Part shown: one piece after another, positions 44,128-56,639 of the stretch
Layout of the letters: the number at the start of each line of letters is the position of its first letter
Position numbering within the stretch: the stretch's first letter is position 1
Position numbers and translations under genes: made by a program
Notes under the pieces: model-generated
Databases searched by the model: none
What the model saw: the letters and a program-made list of their open reading frames with translations, nothing else
What the model was told of the DNA's origin: nothing
From: Rhodocollybia butyracea
Lineage: Eukaryota; Basidiomycota; Agaricomycetes; Agaricales; Omphalotaceae
Reading direction: 5' to 3'
Assembly: GCA_015501585.1 (NCBI GenBank)
Contig: JADNRY010000027.1
Location: forward strand, 339,389-403,388
DNA length: 64,000 nt

Positions 44128-46668
44128 ATGGCTCGACGATCAGAGGGAACGATTGAAACCACCGATAACACTAGTGGTCACAAGAATGTCGATATAGGAA
44201 ATGTGGCTCATCAGGAAAAGCCTTCGCGCAAACGAGCCAGAACTAGCTTCCAAAAATCCGGTTCGTTAAAGGCAAAGGCTCAAGATGTAGACAACAGCCC
44301 CCACAGTGCTCGTAAGATTGAACCAATCAAAAAACCCAACTCCAAGGAGCGGATGCCTGAAGAATTTAGACGGGTCAAAGGCAAACGAGGGCTACTTGAA
44401 TGGTTAGCGAAAGAGGTTCCGTTCGATGTGATCCTCGAGGTAGGGCTATAGACTCAGCCTATAGTTCCAGGGTTTGGGCTCACTGTCTGTCAGATATTCT
44501 GTTGCGTCGAACCTGGAGATCTTCTTTGCCTTTCCCGGACATCGAAGGACCTTCGAACCATTCTCATGAGCAGACGTTACGAGTACATTTGGCGTTCTGC
44601 CCGTGAAAATGTTGATGGACTTCCGCCACGGCCGGATGATCTAAACGAACCTCAGTATGCTCACCTGCTGTTCGATGCATATTGCTATGTAAGTGCATTA
44701 TTGTGACGATTCTTCCATGAAGACTGATTACTCTTTGTCCTTGTGCGCAGATCTGTAAGCGCAAAGGCTGTGAAAATATACTTTGGACATTCCGTGCTAG
44801 GGTTTGCCTCAAATGTTCCACGTAGGTCTTGTCTGTCTCCTTACATTTGTTGTTCACTCGTGGAAACAGCTTTCTTCAAGACAATGTGGAGTATTTATCC
44901 CGACAGCCTGCGGCATATCGCGACCTGGGTATCCTGCCCTCAGAGTATGTTCAAATCGGAGGGCGTGAGTTCTCATATCCATCGTGTCGCTCGTCTCTCA
45001 TGCATCGTTAGAACGAATACTCGTCGGGAGTAACAAATATGCTCAGAAATTTGAAACAGAGTTTCGATTATTGAGAACTGAGCTTGAGCGAGAAGAATGG
45101 ATAAAACAGAAGGAGAAGGATCTTGAAGCTATTCAAGAGGTAAGTTCAGTCTTCATTTCATTAAATCTTGATGTGTTATCGAAAATTTAACGACAAAACC
45201 CTTAGCACGCTGTTTTGTGTATTCAGTGGCGTAAGTCCACATTGAGTAATCGCAGTAAGGAACTGGATGCTCTTCGAACGGAACGGAAGGAAAAGTAAGC
45301 CCACTTATCCTTATATCATTGATGTCAAACTTCAGTACTGACCCTTTGCCCGTATAAACAGCATCATAGCTCGATTATCCATACATGGATGGGCGATGAG
45401 GCATTACTTATGGACAAGGAGTATCAGAACGACTTCGCTGCCCATTGGCTGGTCAACCAAGCAAAAACGCTCACAGATCACGGTATGAATTCATAACAAA
45501 CATCGAATGGAATATTTACCCAATCTAGATTGGGGCGTATGAAAGACGAGCTGGTGGATCTCTTATCAAAACACCAGAGACTTCGTGAAAGCAAGGAAAG
45601 GCGAGACTACCTAGCAAGACTCTATGCTTGTGCTATCGAAACCTACGTCGGAATACGGGACACCTTAGATCTTCGACAACCGTTACCTGCTATTGGCGAC
45701 GTGCTATACTCCTGGCCTGTTATGCGCATGTTATCGTACCCCACCTATCAAACACCCCCGTCCCTTGCCGATGTATCCTCAAAGGTTTCCGAGTGTCTCC
45801 CCGATATCATTGCGAAGTGGAGGCCAGAAAAGACTCAGGAGCTTGTTACTCTTTTGGAAACCTCTGGAGCTACTGTCAGCAATCCAGAACTTGCCACATC
45901 AGTTTTCGAATGCAACTTGAACGCTCGCGGTTGTGGTGAAGTATTACTTTATCCTGAGATATTCTACCATGATTGTTGCTTGTACGGTCAAGCACCCCTC
46001 TTTCATCATAGCTTCCTACCACATCGATGGAGGAAATTGTATGGTGGACCCTGGACATCCAAGAAGATTCGAATCAATCGTAAAAATCTCACGCGTATCG
46101 AAGATGGTTGTAGAGGCTTGTGGGCTTGATCCTGTTACTGCGACGGTGCAAGATATCTATGATGTTAATCCGCTCATCGAATGTACGAAGTGCGCACGCG
46201 CTGATGGTTCGCGATACTTCACCTGGTGGCCTTTGATCGTACGCCCCTTTTTTTTTTACCCTGAAGCATGATACTTGTCTGACCCTTATGTCTCAGTTGT
46301 CACATCCTCCTTCTCATTCCATCACAATCCATCCGCCTTCTTCAGCTGCTTTGAAGTTGGAGATTGCAGTTCAATTGCCCAGCGAGGATGAGAGCCTGTC
46401 ATGTTCTCATTGTCATTCCACGATCCCAAAGGAGAACATACGTTCACATTTGGAGACAGCGTGAGTGTGATATTTGCTGGGCGTTTCAGTGTTTAAATTT
46501 CTTGCCTTTAAGTCATAGTATTAATCTTGCGGAGAGGAAGAGTCCTCTCGTTCTTGATCTTCAAGCGATTCAAGAGCACTGGTACTTCCCTCTTCTTCAG
46601 AACCCATCGGTATGCTTATTCCGAGCGGGCCATTACAAGGTTGAGGCGTCTCAGCTGCCACCTTAATT
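44128..46668 (+). pseudogene. F-box/zinc-finger protein, copy 1, two frameshifts
   Basis: The N-terminus MARRSEGTIETTDNTSGHKN is basic and disordered. The F-box starts WLAKEVPFDVILE (exon 44128-44439), then CCVEPGDLLCLSRTSKDLRT (44494-44688). A Cys motif follows: ICKRKGCENILWTFRARVCL (44751-44821). Further exons are 44870-44964, 45012-45139, 45227-45294 and the 45361 and 45530 regions. A C-terminal C-x2-C..H finger (SCSHCHSTIPKENIRSHL) is near 46400. Compared with copy 2 a base is missing near 45389 (TGGGCGATGAG), and one is extra in the A-run near 46083, each shifting the frame. F-box proteins recruit substrates to SCF ubiquitin ligases. Without these indels the gene would look intact, so assembly error should be excluded. 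Confidence 0.75.
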
Positions 46669-47004
46669 TTAGCTAGGGTGTATTTCAAAGAAATATAATC
46701 TAGACACGTAGTCTACTGGATTTTGTTGTGGTCTCAGTTACCTCTCCTCTCAAACGGTCCGGAAATGCGACTTAAATAAGCCTCTTTTTTGAACTTCTTG
46801 CCACCATCTCGCAAACCCCAGCGAAATTCTATCCAACAGCCTCCTTGGTCGTGGTTAGCGCGTCGAAAAAGTGAGTTCTCTGTTCCTGTTTATGACTGAG
46901 CTTATTTACGATACTTTTGTATCTTCTAGTTTTACGCCGAATCAGTCGAGAACTCGACGCAAGTCTCTTTCCTCTGAATTCCTCTCCATCCTGAGGTAAG
47001 GCGT
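46669..47004. other. Junction between F-box copy 1 and TPR relic
   Basis: No recognisable coding sequence. Confidence 0.4.
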
Positions 47005-47755
47005 TAAGATGGTAATCCCGCTGGTCCACTCGGGCCCTCTGACGGACCGAAATTGAAAGTATATCGAGAGGCCGAACCAGAAGAGTCCGGGAGCACGAGC
47101 GCTTTCTGGGACATTTGATACTCTCGAAGCCAACTTGAGTCGTGAAAAGGGCAAAGGCTTGGGTAGTGCTGGGAGGTTGAATTTGAATTTGAACGGAGAG
47201 GATTCGCTGAGTATGCGTTTGCGCTTTCAGACTCGACTCGACCGGGCAACTATGCATCGTCACCGACTTCCCCCTCCGTTCGCGGATGGCCGTTTCCCTG
47301 CATCTGCGACAATGTTAACAACAATATACCACCTATTACTCGTCGAATGTCACTATGCGATCCTGCTTGCGATCCTCATGCTTGGAAACTTTTCTTCTGC
47401 CGCTCCTAGGTCCATCCAGACTGTAGATGAGGGTTATCCAGTGCTTTTACCCCACGGTCCATGGTCTAAGCCGAGTTTGTGGAGGTCTTGGAGCGCTTAG
47501 CTGGTGGCTGGAAGAAAGGCGCGTTTGAAGAGTTTGCGTTGGTTCCGGCCAGTGGCAGGAACAGTGCGTCTTCATCCTCATTGCCTCTTACAAGTGGCGT
47601 TCCTTCAACTTATAGCGGAGCTGTACTGAGCGCCTCGAGTCTCCCGCGACTACCACTACGGACCTCTGCGACAATGCCGTCAGCAGCGCACAAGCCGCAT
47701 CCTCAGTTGCCAACATTTCAACCAGTGAATGGGAGATATTTCAAGCCTCGTTAGC
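47005..47755 (+). pseudogene. Relic of the TPR-containing gene
   Basis: GNPAGPLGPSDGPKLKVYRE, LPPPFADGRFPASATMLTTI, YHLLLVECHYAILLAILMLG and MEVLERLAGGWKKGAF..FALVPASGRNSASSSS match, in order, the final exon of the gene at 38022-41083 (about 39915-40640). Frame shifts separate the pieces, sequence between them is deleted, and the C-terminus is lost after STYSGA. It is a partial, non-functional duplicate about 6 kb from its source. Confidence 0.88.
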
Positions 47756-48410
47756 GATATTGGTCTCATTTGAGGGCGTGGGGAAAGGTTAAAGTCTAGT
47801 ACAGGCTCCTGAGACAGTGAGACGGAGATTAAAATTTGAGACGATTCGGAACTTTCGGGCTGCGTTACAGCGTTACAGCGTCTGGAAAGAATCTAGATTC
47901 AAAAAGAAAATTTAGAGGCACTTGATGAACCCAGTTATCGAGGTTATTTGACTTCGAAACAAAGACAAAGGGCGTATCCGACTTGTCTCCCTCCACATCT
48001 CTCGTATACGCTGCCCTTTGAAATCCAAAGACGACGCAATAGCTTTAGTTTCACTGTACAGTAAGCTCGACGAGGAGTCCGGGTGACAGAATTTCTGGCT
48101 TCAATCTCATGTAATGTAGAATTGAGTCAATTGACAATGAGAATTAACACCTAACTTGGAATAAGCAGGGAGTTTGGTTCCAAGCGAACATGTAGTGACA
48201 ACGTAAATGTAATTATATCTATGATAGTCCATCGCCCAAGCATCCCACTTCGATACACAGATGCAATTTATTGCAACCAGAGGGAAGCCGCCGACGAAAC
48301 GAGCAAACGAAACATTAGACCTCCGATAGACGAGCATTCAGTGAACAGAGGAATCTGCTCGTGGAGTCCGATCCCAGAGTTGCTTTGAATCCAATGAGCC
48401 AACTATCATG
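47756..48410. other. Intergenic, nothing seen
   Basis: No protein-like frame and no repeat recognised. Confidence 0.45.
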
Positions 48411-48858
48411 TCAGCTGATTGAGAAAGATAAACGCACGGTAACATGGTCACTCAGTTCGTCTATAGCCTTTCGAGCCGCCCTCTTTTTTTCTCGTAAAAT
48501 TTTCCGGCGAAACAATTTTTCAAATACCGTCCAGTCCTGGTGCAATAAGTTCAGATGAGCTTCCTTCGCACTTTGGGCCCTACGGTATTCAGCAAGAAAG
48601 AAAGTCAGCATAGTTCCCAGCCACATGAATAGCGAACCACCTTTCCAGATATTCAAGATATCTCTCCATCTCCTCTTTGCTAAGCTCCTGGGTGGGAATG
48701 GACTGCCAGAGTTTCGAATATTCCTCCATGTCTTTCCTGTGCTCTCTGTAGGCCTGTTCATGGCGAGCCCGGAACTTAGAGTACCCAACAAATCTTTCGA
48801 CGACACCGAATACTGCTGTAACACCGACACTGGCGAGTACAAGTGGGAGGACAATCAT
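48411..48858 (-). CDS. Small membrane-anchored coiled-coil protein, unknown
   Basis: Exons 48858-48641 and 48579-48411, joined across a 61-bp GT..AG intron, encode about 128 aa. The N-terminus MIVLPLVLASVGVTAVFGVV is a strong signal anchor. The rest is charged and helical (RARHEQAYREHRKDMEEYSK, SKEEMERYLEYLER, then EKLFRRKILREKKRAARKAI), likely a coiled coil. I do not recognise the family. Confidence 0.5.
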
Positions 48859-50234
48859 CGATGTTGCAGTGGTAGTTGAAGAAGAGTGTAGCTATATTAG
48901 CATCAGGCGCATCGTGGCATTGAACGACCGCTTAAACAAAGAGCGGGTGATAGGACTGGCCTCGAGTTCATGATAGTTTGATGACAGGCAACATTCGTAC
49001 TTATACACTGGCTCACCGCATTTAACCAAATTTTCACCCTTAGTCATACTATATACAGTACACGAAGGCCGGGAATTTCGCACTAACGCTGGTGAGGCCG
49101 GGAGGAGAGGAGAGGAGAATTTTATTACACGGCATGGTCCAAGTGCTGAACGCCGGAACCATTGGGAGAGGAGTGGACGAGCTCGCAACTAAGGTGCTGT
49201 AGATCCACCCGCCTCATCAATGGCTAGATATACCACAAACTACCTATATATTTTACTACACATCTTTCTCGCAATACAATCCTGAGTGTCGTGGGAATTG
49301 TGCACGTGAGTGATATAGACTGTACAGGTGTTACATGTGACCTGTCACAGTACAAGAACTTTTTTTCGAAGAGGTGAAAGCTCGATGGTAGGAAAAAGAC
49401 ATGATTTATTGGTTCGATGATTTCAAGTTAAAGGATTTGTATGCTATGTATGTGGCTTGGTAGGTTATGTGGTGAAGACTTCTGAAAGAGCGCATGTGAA
49501 TGTCAGATGATGTGCGATCCGTTGTGTTTGGGAGCAGCAGGGTAGAGGTTTTATTTTCATTCGTTTTAATGTGTATGTATAAGTCTAGTTCAAGACGCAT
49601 GTGTGTTTTGCTGGTTTTTGACCAGAAACGACGTTTAGCGCCCGTGAGATGATGGTGGTTCAAAGGAACATCTAATTGTTGGATGGAAGGTCAATGATCC
49701 TGGAAACCCTCCAGATAACACTGGTTGAGACCGATAGCCTCTTTACAGTGATCTGGATTGCCCGGCTGTTACAACGAGGAAAACAAGCAGACATCACAAT
49801 ATCCTCGTTTGCGTAGCATGGGAATTTCGGTCACTGACACAGGTGAGTTGATTTTTTGGTTGTATGCGTTGCGCGACCTCGCATCCTTCCGTGATAAACG
49901 CTTGCTTTCTGAAAATTCCAAACCTGCATCCGAGCCAATACGCACACAGATCCAGTGCAGTCGAACTTGCAAGGGAGAAGTATTGTCCCAAATGCCACAC
50001 GAGCGTCCAACGCAACCTTTCAATGGCTTACAAGGCGTCGAAGAGGGTACAAGCATGGGAAGTCTGTAGTTTCACCGTGCACAGTATGTCCGACGATCCG
50101 AGGTTCCAGAATCTCTGGCTTAAATCTAATGTACTAACCCAGAATGGGCTTTACTAGTAAACGGACTACATCAAGAGGCATTTCGAGGGAGGTGTATCCC
50201 GCTAGCCATTCCACTGCTTCCCAGTGTCGGTGAC
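48859..50234. other. Intergenic, nothing assigned
   Basis: Overlapping frames at 49758-50157 on both strands are not protein-like enough to call. No domain seen. Confidence 0.4.
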
Positions 50235-50725
50235 CTAGATTGCGTTGAAAATGAGCAAGAGGCCAGCCAGGCGCGAAAAGTCATCGCTCAGTCCATAACA
50301 CCAAGCCCACAAAGGGACCCCTTTCATAAATTCCTGTTCTTTATCGGATAGAGGGACAGGAGGCTCGGTAAGTTGTGAATTAGGCCAGGGGAGCAGAGCA
50401 CAACGCTCTCGAACATGCTGCAACTTGGATTCGAAGTGCTCCAGTGTACGTTCAAGGTAGGTACTAATCGCCAGCGTCACTTGTTAATGATGTGTATGAT
50501 TGAAGTCCCGCACAAGACTTTTATCATTGATAGAATTCGAACGTTCCTGCCATGCTGCGGGTGTACTAACCTTGTTAATAAGCTGAGGTTTTGCGGCCCA
50601 CAGTCAAACACATTGGTAATCCTTTTCTTGGAAAAGAGCTGAGGAATCATTGGAATATCAAAGGAAACCTTCGCCTTTTTCCCGACCACGTACCACGGTA
50701 CAGTGTAACCTCTCTGGTATGACAA
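50235..50725 (-). CDS. Small protein of unknown function, two exons
   Basis: Exons 50725-50571 and 50463-50235 (GTTAGT..TTAG intron) give 127 aa in frame. It reads MSYQRGYTVPWYVVGKKAKV, SFDIPMIPQLFSKKR, then after the junction STYLERTLEHFESKLQHVRE, PPVPLSDKEQEFMKGVPLWA and a hydrophobic end SRLAGLLLIFNAI. The long charged helix resembles those of the neighbouring small genes. The true start may be further upstream. Family not recognised. Confidence 0.45.
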
Positions 50726-51749
50726 TAGTGATGCAAGCTAGCCCTCAGAGAAGAGCTATCAAGGACATCACACAGCTGAACCTTGTGTTGTGTGGTTTTG
50801 CGCCAATGATATTGAGCCCGCAGACACAATTATCTCATGGCAAGCTGATTTTACCCCTTACCACTCATTTCAAACCATCCTGACTATGAATCTACAGTCT
50901 TGTCTGAAAAAGCAAGGAAGGCACGCCTAGTACTGCCCATTCGGTACTTGAATGATGTGATAAATCCTTCCCTCCTTGGATCCTTCCATAAATATATAAG
51001 AGGCTCTTGCCATTCTCAATGATCAAGCTGGCATCACGCCATCCAGTAATGGAAGGGAGGTATACTTCATGATACTACCGCGACACGGATGTTCCGAGAT
51101 GTTCATCGGGAACTGTTCCAATGATAAACCTTCACGTAAAGTTGTATATGGTGATTTTCAAGTTGATAAAACCGTGAAACCGGATTTATTACACAGTACA
51201 AGTGTATGCCATCAAATAATTCATGTACAAAATTGCCTGCAGGTATGTATGCTGCAGAGTGATTACATGTATCTGCTACAATAGTGACCAGGGAACATTA
51301 TGAAGCGAGAAGTATGGTTCACGTTTGATCTCAGTCTCATGTTCGTGACAGCTGTACAGTTCAACAGAATTTTGTCTCACATTCGTCTTCGACCATAATT
51401 CCTTAGCTTTCGACGCCACCAGGTATCTCTCAAACTTCTAGACTGACTGTCATCATTGATAAACCTGGTCCCAAAGCCTTGATAATTGTGCTCAATCTCA
51501 GAAAAATCGATCATCTTTAAACGTGTCAAGACGCGAGGCAGCAAGCATTAGAGCGCATGGGCGATCATGGTACAGCTATCTACTGTGTTGTACGCCTGCA
51601 ATCTGGCGAGAAGCTGGGCATAAACGGCGCCTGAAGCATGCGTGAAGGGCATGGTATATAATGATCGTGTACTATTGCCGATGCATAACTACCACTAGAT
51701 GTTTCCTTGAAGTACTTATCTTTTCGCAGCTGCAGCCTGCTATATCACA
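50726..51749. other. Intergenic, nothing seen
   Basis: No protein-like frame, RNA gene or repeat recognised. Confidence 0.4.
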
Positions 51750-52176
51750 ATGCAACTAACCTGGCGTCCAGCTTCTTTTACTGCTCATCACGAACGAACA
51801 CGTCGAGGAGTAAGAGATCGTGTTCAAAAATCTGCCAGTGACTGGTTTCGAAGCGTACCGCCCGATAGTGTTGACTTGAAGGAAGAGACAGCCTACCAAA
51901 CACTTCTGCAAAGGTGCGTCGCCCATGGGGGAGCTGGGCCCTTACCGTTCATCTCTATTTATTTTTGACAACACTTGAAGCGCCCGACAGGCAGACAGAG
52001 AGTACCGAGACATTATTCTCGATTACAAACAAACCTCCTGGTTTCGTATCCTCTCGAAAATCCGGGAACGGCGTCGCTTGCGAATAGCGAAAAGAACCGC
52101 TTTGCAAGCATTATGTAATTTGCGAAATTTCGTGCAGGTGCTTCACCTCTTTATGCCTGTCTGTGGTGAATATTGA
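51750..52176 (+). CDS. Small basic helical protein of unknown function, two exons
   Basis: Exons 51750-51913 and 51999-52176 give 113 aa. It begins MQLTWRPASFTAHHERTRRG, has SASDWFRSVPPDSVDLKEE, and after the junction EYRDIILDYKQTSWFRILSK followed by a strongly basic helix IRERRRLRIAKRTALQALCN. No known domain. The second exon runs in frame to the stop, so the gene is short. Confidence 0.45.
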
Positions 52177-53317
52177 GCCACGTCCAGACAGTTTCAGACA
52201 GACTTCAAGCAAGTTAGAGTGTACTTTGCGATCTAAATATTCAACTCACTACGGTCTGAACGTCCCAACCATCACTCCACACAGACTCCACATGTATCGA
52301 CGACACAGTACACACATCTTGCACACATCTTGATCAAGACATACATTCAACTCCCTACGCTCAAGTGCTCATGCCCAACATGCCTACTACTTATGCCTGC
52401 CCATGCCCAATTCATCCACTGGAGTTCAGCTGCCTACACTCATGCCAAACCTCCCAGCGCAGTAACAGAGACTCCGCTGACCAACATGCGTATAATCCTA
52501 ATACTGACTTGCAACATATATCTTAGAGCAACTTTGTTCGGCAGCGTTCATTTGGACGCTGTAACGTTTTGACTCTGGCGCCCATCGGCGCCTGATAATT
52601 ACCTTATCATTTACTTACTACCTAATCGCAGTTTACTCGCTCATTGCTTACTCGTTTTTACTCGCTCGTTACTTACTCGTTTCCTTTATATCGCATATAC
52701 TGATAGTAATAGTCTTTGGATAGGTATATAAGCTAGCTAGAAGTTGTTGACTGTTGGGCAGCATCAAGGGCAGCATATGACAGAATCATAACTTTAAACC
52801 CCCTCCCCCCAGTTGTGAACAGTTCTCTCGTTTGTCTCTCGCACCTACTAAAATCCCTGTAATTCGTCACGCTGGTGTTGCACATGCCTACCCATCTACC
52901 CACACACCTGGCAAGGCAGAGTATGTGAGCATATACGAGGTCGTCAGCCGCCATTGGTGCACTCATTGGATATTATGACTCCACCAAATGTCGGATACCC
53001 CAAACGAAATGTAGAGATCGCTCACGCGTAAAGCAAGCGAATTGCGTTCCGTTTTTCTTCCTTCCTTGACCTTCAAAGCCAATCAGTTTCTCATCCTCCT
53101 AGTTTCAAGTATGCAACGCCACTACCTACCCGTTCATTTATACCTCGTGTGAATCCTCGATCGTAGTCGACATAAGGCATCATGGGTGCACCGCTGCAGA
53201 GGTTTCGGACACACGAGGGGCAGGCGTTGTGGTGCTCTATAACATATATCCCTCCTTTCACTCGTAGGAACTTCAGATCCAGCATCACAAGTACCTACTT
53301 CGTCTGCAAAATATCAA
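52177..53317. other. Intergenic, nothing assigned
   Basis: Repeated words CTCGTTTTTACTCGCTCGTTACTTACTCG near 52630-52680 form a short degenerate tandem. No gene seen. Confidence 0.4.
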
Positions 53318-54384
53318 ATGGAGACCGCTCTTCTCAATCCTGCCTTGGACGGGGCTGCTGGCATCGCCATGAAGTTTGTGCAGCCTGCGACATTTATTGC
53401 GGAGCAGTACCAAGCCTTAAGACGCGAAAGGGATTATGTTCAAGAAGATGCCAAACGGTTCAAATCGATTCAGTCAACCCTCGGAGAAGACGTGTTTACT
53501 GAATATGATGAATGTCTGCAAAGGTACATCCTATCCTTCCTCGCCATGCAGTGAGCTGGTCTATATCATATTCTCTCCTGGGATAGCGCTCGGGCTGCAA
53601 TCTCAGAATTCAACAGTATCATTCGAGAGCACAAAGCGATGAAGTTCAATTTCAAGAGCCCACTGGAGAAAATCGGCCATCGAAAGAAAGTGCGAGCGTC
53701 CAAGAGAAATGCTGTGAAGAAAAAGGATATCTTGTCGAACTTCGTAGATGTGCGTATCTCTCGTGGGCTTCTCTGAAATACACGGACTCGAAAATTCACA
53801 GAAAGTGATTATTGAGCACACCAAAAGAACCCTTGCGAGCGTGGTTCAAGTCTCTGTAACGATACGCAAGTCTTGTTTCTATTTACTATTAGTGTCAATC
53901 CAGGCTGATTGGGCAAAACCTGGAAAATTTTAGAAAATCCAATGGATAATACCTTGATTTTTGGTTCTGACGAGTCGGAAGCAAGGTCCCCTACCCAGAC
54001 AGTGTCGTCAACAGCTTCATATTTCTCATGTTCAGATTCGGGCGAGGCTACAGGTACGATTCCAGTTGACTGAGTGTCTCTCGGGTTATTAATTATCGAG
54101 TTTCAGACCCGGCTCCAGTGCTCAGTGCTTTCAGCCGGCAGAGCAGTGAAACATCCCTTGCCTCTATATCGGTACGCCAGTCGCTCTCAGATAGCGATTC
54201 GTGGTCTTGTTCGTCTTCTGAAACCTTGGGCGTGGAATCCCCTGGTACTTTTTCAGTTTCGCAACCGCAGAAGCCGAGTATCTCAACCCGGGATTCAGTG
54301 GATGATGAGTTGACACTCGGCACTAAGCTCATCGTTGTTTCTTACATACCAGGCGTATCTCATGCAGGGCACTGGACCTCTTAA
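53318..54384 (+). CDS. Unknown protein with helical N-terminus and Ser-rich tail
   Basis: Exons 53318-53523 and 53587-53749 join in frame: METALLNPALDGAAGIAMKF, AEQYQALRRERDYVQEDAKR (helical), then SARAAISEFNSIIREHKAMK and a Lys/Arg-rich run. A third exon starts at 53802 (KVIIEHTKRTLASVVQ). Further on, 53941-54054 and 54107-54384 encode a Ser-rich acidic tail (DNTLIFGSDESEARSPTQTV, SETSLASISVRQSLSDSDSW). I could not find an in-frame junction between the third exon and this tail. Either the protein ends near 53933 or the tail is a separate or broken part. Family not recognised. Confidence 0.45.
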
Positions 54385-56300
54385 ACGGGACCGTGTCAGC
54401 TTTCTTTTCCTCTCCTTGGATGCAAGCGGCCTCTGAGAGGCTCGTGTAGCCTACACCGGGGAGTGCATACAAGTTGCTTCTAAGGGGAAACGGGTTGCAT
54501 GACTTGTAGTATGGTTTCTTCCTTTTTTATCCTTATTTATTCCATGTCTTTCTCTGAGTGTCACTGGTTTCACGAATGGGGAAGTTTTATTTATATTTGC
54601 TTTCAACTTTCCGTCGTAGTATCCCTCAGTTGATTCTACGCTCATGTACTACTGAGGGTGAGCTATATTTATATATATGACTCGGTAGCAGCTCGGTCGA
54701 ATGTTTTGCGAGTGTTGAACAGTACTACAGAGTCCAGACATACTTACGTTTTTCTACTATTTGTACCAGTATGTACCAAAAAGGACTTGTATTATTTCTA
54801 GCTTCTAACTATCATTATTCTGCCGTACCAGTCTTGTTCGAAGCTCTAGCTACTTATACTCGGGGCTGACAAATATGACAGTCCCAGTATGGGCAGGCCG
54901 CAGTCTGGACTCTGGATAGAAGCTACTTGCGAGTGTGGGCCATCGCGCAAAGCGCGTGGCAGGTATGAGTCCTGACTCAAAAGAGATTATAAAAAAGATA
55001 AAGTAATGAGCTTACATCGAAGAATGTGCTGGATAAGCACTATTCTCGGAAGTTTAATATGCTTCAGGCCAAAAAAGAAAACCATGGTCCTATTCCATGG
55101 ATACTAACAAATGCCACAATTTGAGAAGATAACAATCAAATTATTGTATCAGAAGCCCTGCATGAAGGAAACAGTTCTGATATATCTGTTCATTTTAAAG
55201 ATGGCACGTGTGAGGAGGCGACATTGCGAAGGATAGATATTAGATGCTCGACAAGCGTTGCGGGAAGGCACGGATGCAGATGTTAGAATAATGTCTGTTG
55301 GTACTGGATCGTGTCAGACAAGTGTCGAGAGAAAAAGGATGAATATCTACTCACAGACAAGATGTGAGTGTAAATGTTGAGTCGAACCCAAGAGGTCAGA
55401 TCTGAGAGGGCGGGACCAAGAAAGCTAAATTCCATCGAACTAGCTCACGCATGAGAATAGTAAAGCCGGATGATACAACGGCCTTTGTGAAAGGCCAGCC
55501 GACGAGTTCGGAATGTTAATTCTGATGGCAGATACAGTCATCTATGACCAATTGGGATGCCCCGGTCATTTGGGATAAGTTGAAATATCACACGAAAAAT
55601 GCTTATTTCAGCCTCGGAAATTTGTTCAGTGTAAAGAATCAAACAATATCTTCAATCCATCCAAATTTTGTGAGGGATAAGCAAGGGAGTTCCATTGCCA
55701 GGAGGTCGAAAGTGGTATTTTGGACTTGTGACGAATTTCAATCAGATAGTTGCACCATTTATTGTATTTCAAGGCATCATAAAAGTTGGCCATGTTTGAA
55801 ACTATACTTGAACTCATTGATTCTGAACCTTACCTTGAGTGCCTGGTTGCTAGTTAGACAATAATTGACGATACAATGTGGGATTGATGAAGGCCGTCAC
55901 AATTGCAATTACAAAAGGGGAAATGATAATGGAGCTGAAGTCTCCATAAAGTATCGTAACTATGTAATGTATTCAAAGATAACATATCTTTCAATCTTAT
56001 CAGCATGAGTTGTCACATCCCAAATGTTCAATTTTGGCCGATAACAAATTTTTGCGTTGATTTGACTCTGGCACAGCTATCCTTCCCTTAATATTCACCG
56101 GAAGCAGGTCAACTTGAATATCTTCTTTCATACCTCTTCTTATGCCTAGCACTGTAAAAGAATGGATTTTGGATCCCAACATGCTGATTTTTAACAAGAA
56201 AGATTTGAGTGTCCCAAATGGCAATAGATGACTGTACATCATACAGCCCATCGTGAAATCATCGAGAACCTGGCTTGGCAACCTCCAGAGGCGTGAAAGC
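54385..56300. other. Gene-free stretch upstream of Gypsy-2
   Basis: No domain recognised. It may contain older, unidentifiable repeats. Confidence 0.4.
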
Positions 56301-56554
56301 TGTAAGCATGCTCTACGTGTTACAACCCTTCCTTCATGTTCCTCCACGTCGCTCTCTTGATCACATGCTTCATCAAGTCACTCATGTTATCATATATATA
56401 TGTCTACCTTAGATTATCGCTCCTTCTTCTTGACTTCCATCTTCTCTCTCTCTTCAATAGCTATTCCCTCCTGAATACGATGTCTCGTGTATATCAACTT
56501 TGTGTGATTGTGAGTCATTGTTTCTCGCCTCGGTTTTCAGTGGAAGCCTGTACA
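56301..56554 (+). repeat. Gypsy-2 5' LTR (254 bp)
   Basis: Shares TGTAAGCATGCTCTA, the TATCATATATATATGTCTACC stretch, TTTCTCGCCTCGGTTTTCAG and GCCTGTACA with the 3' LTR, with more than 20 differences including small indels. Confidence 0.88.
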
Positions 56555-56639
56555 CATACTTGTACTCACTCTCCCTCTGGTTATGACCTCCTTAATCCTT
56601 CTGTACCCAAACATTCCCGTGAATTTGAATCGAAAAACA

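Noticed and set aside
49758..50157. Open frames on both strands around 49.8-50.1 kb
   Set aside because: Three overlapping frames compete, none with splice support or recognisable content.
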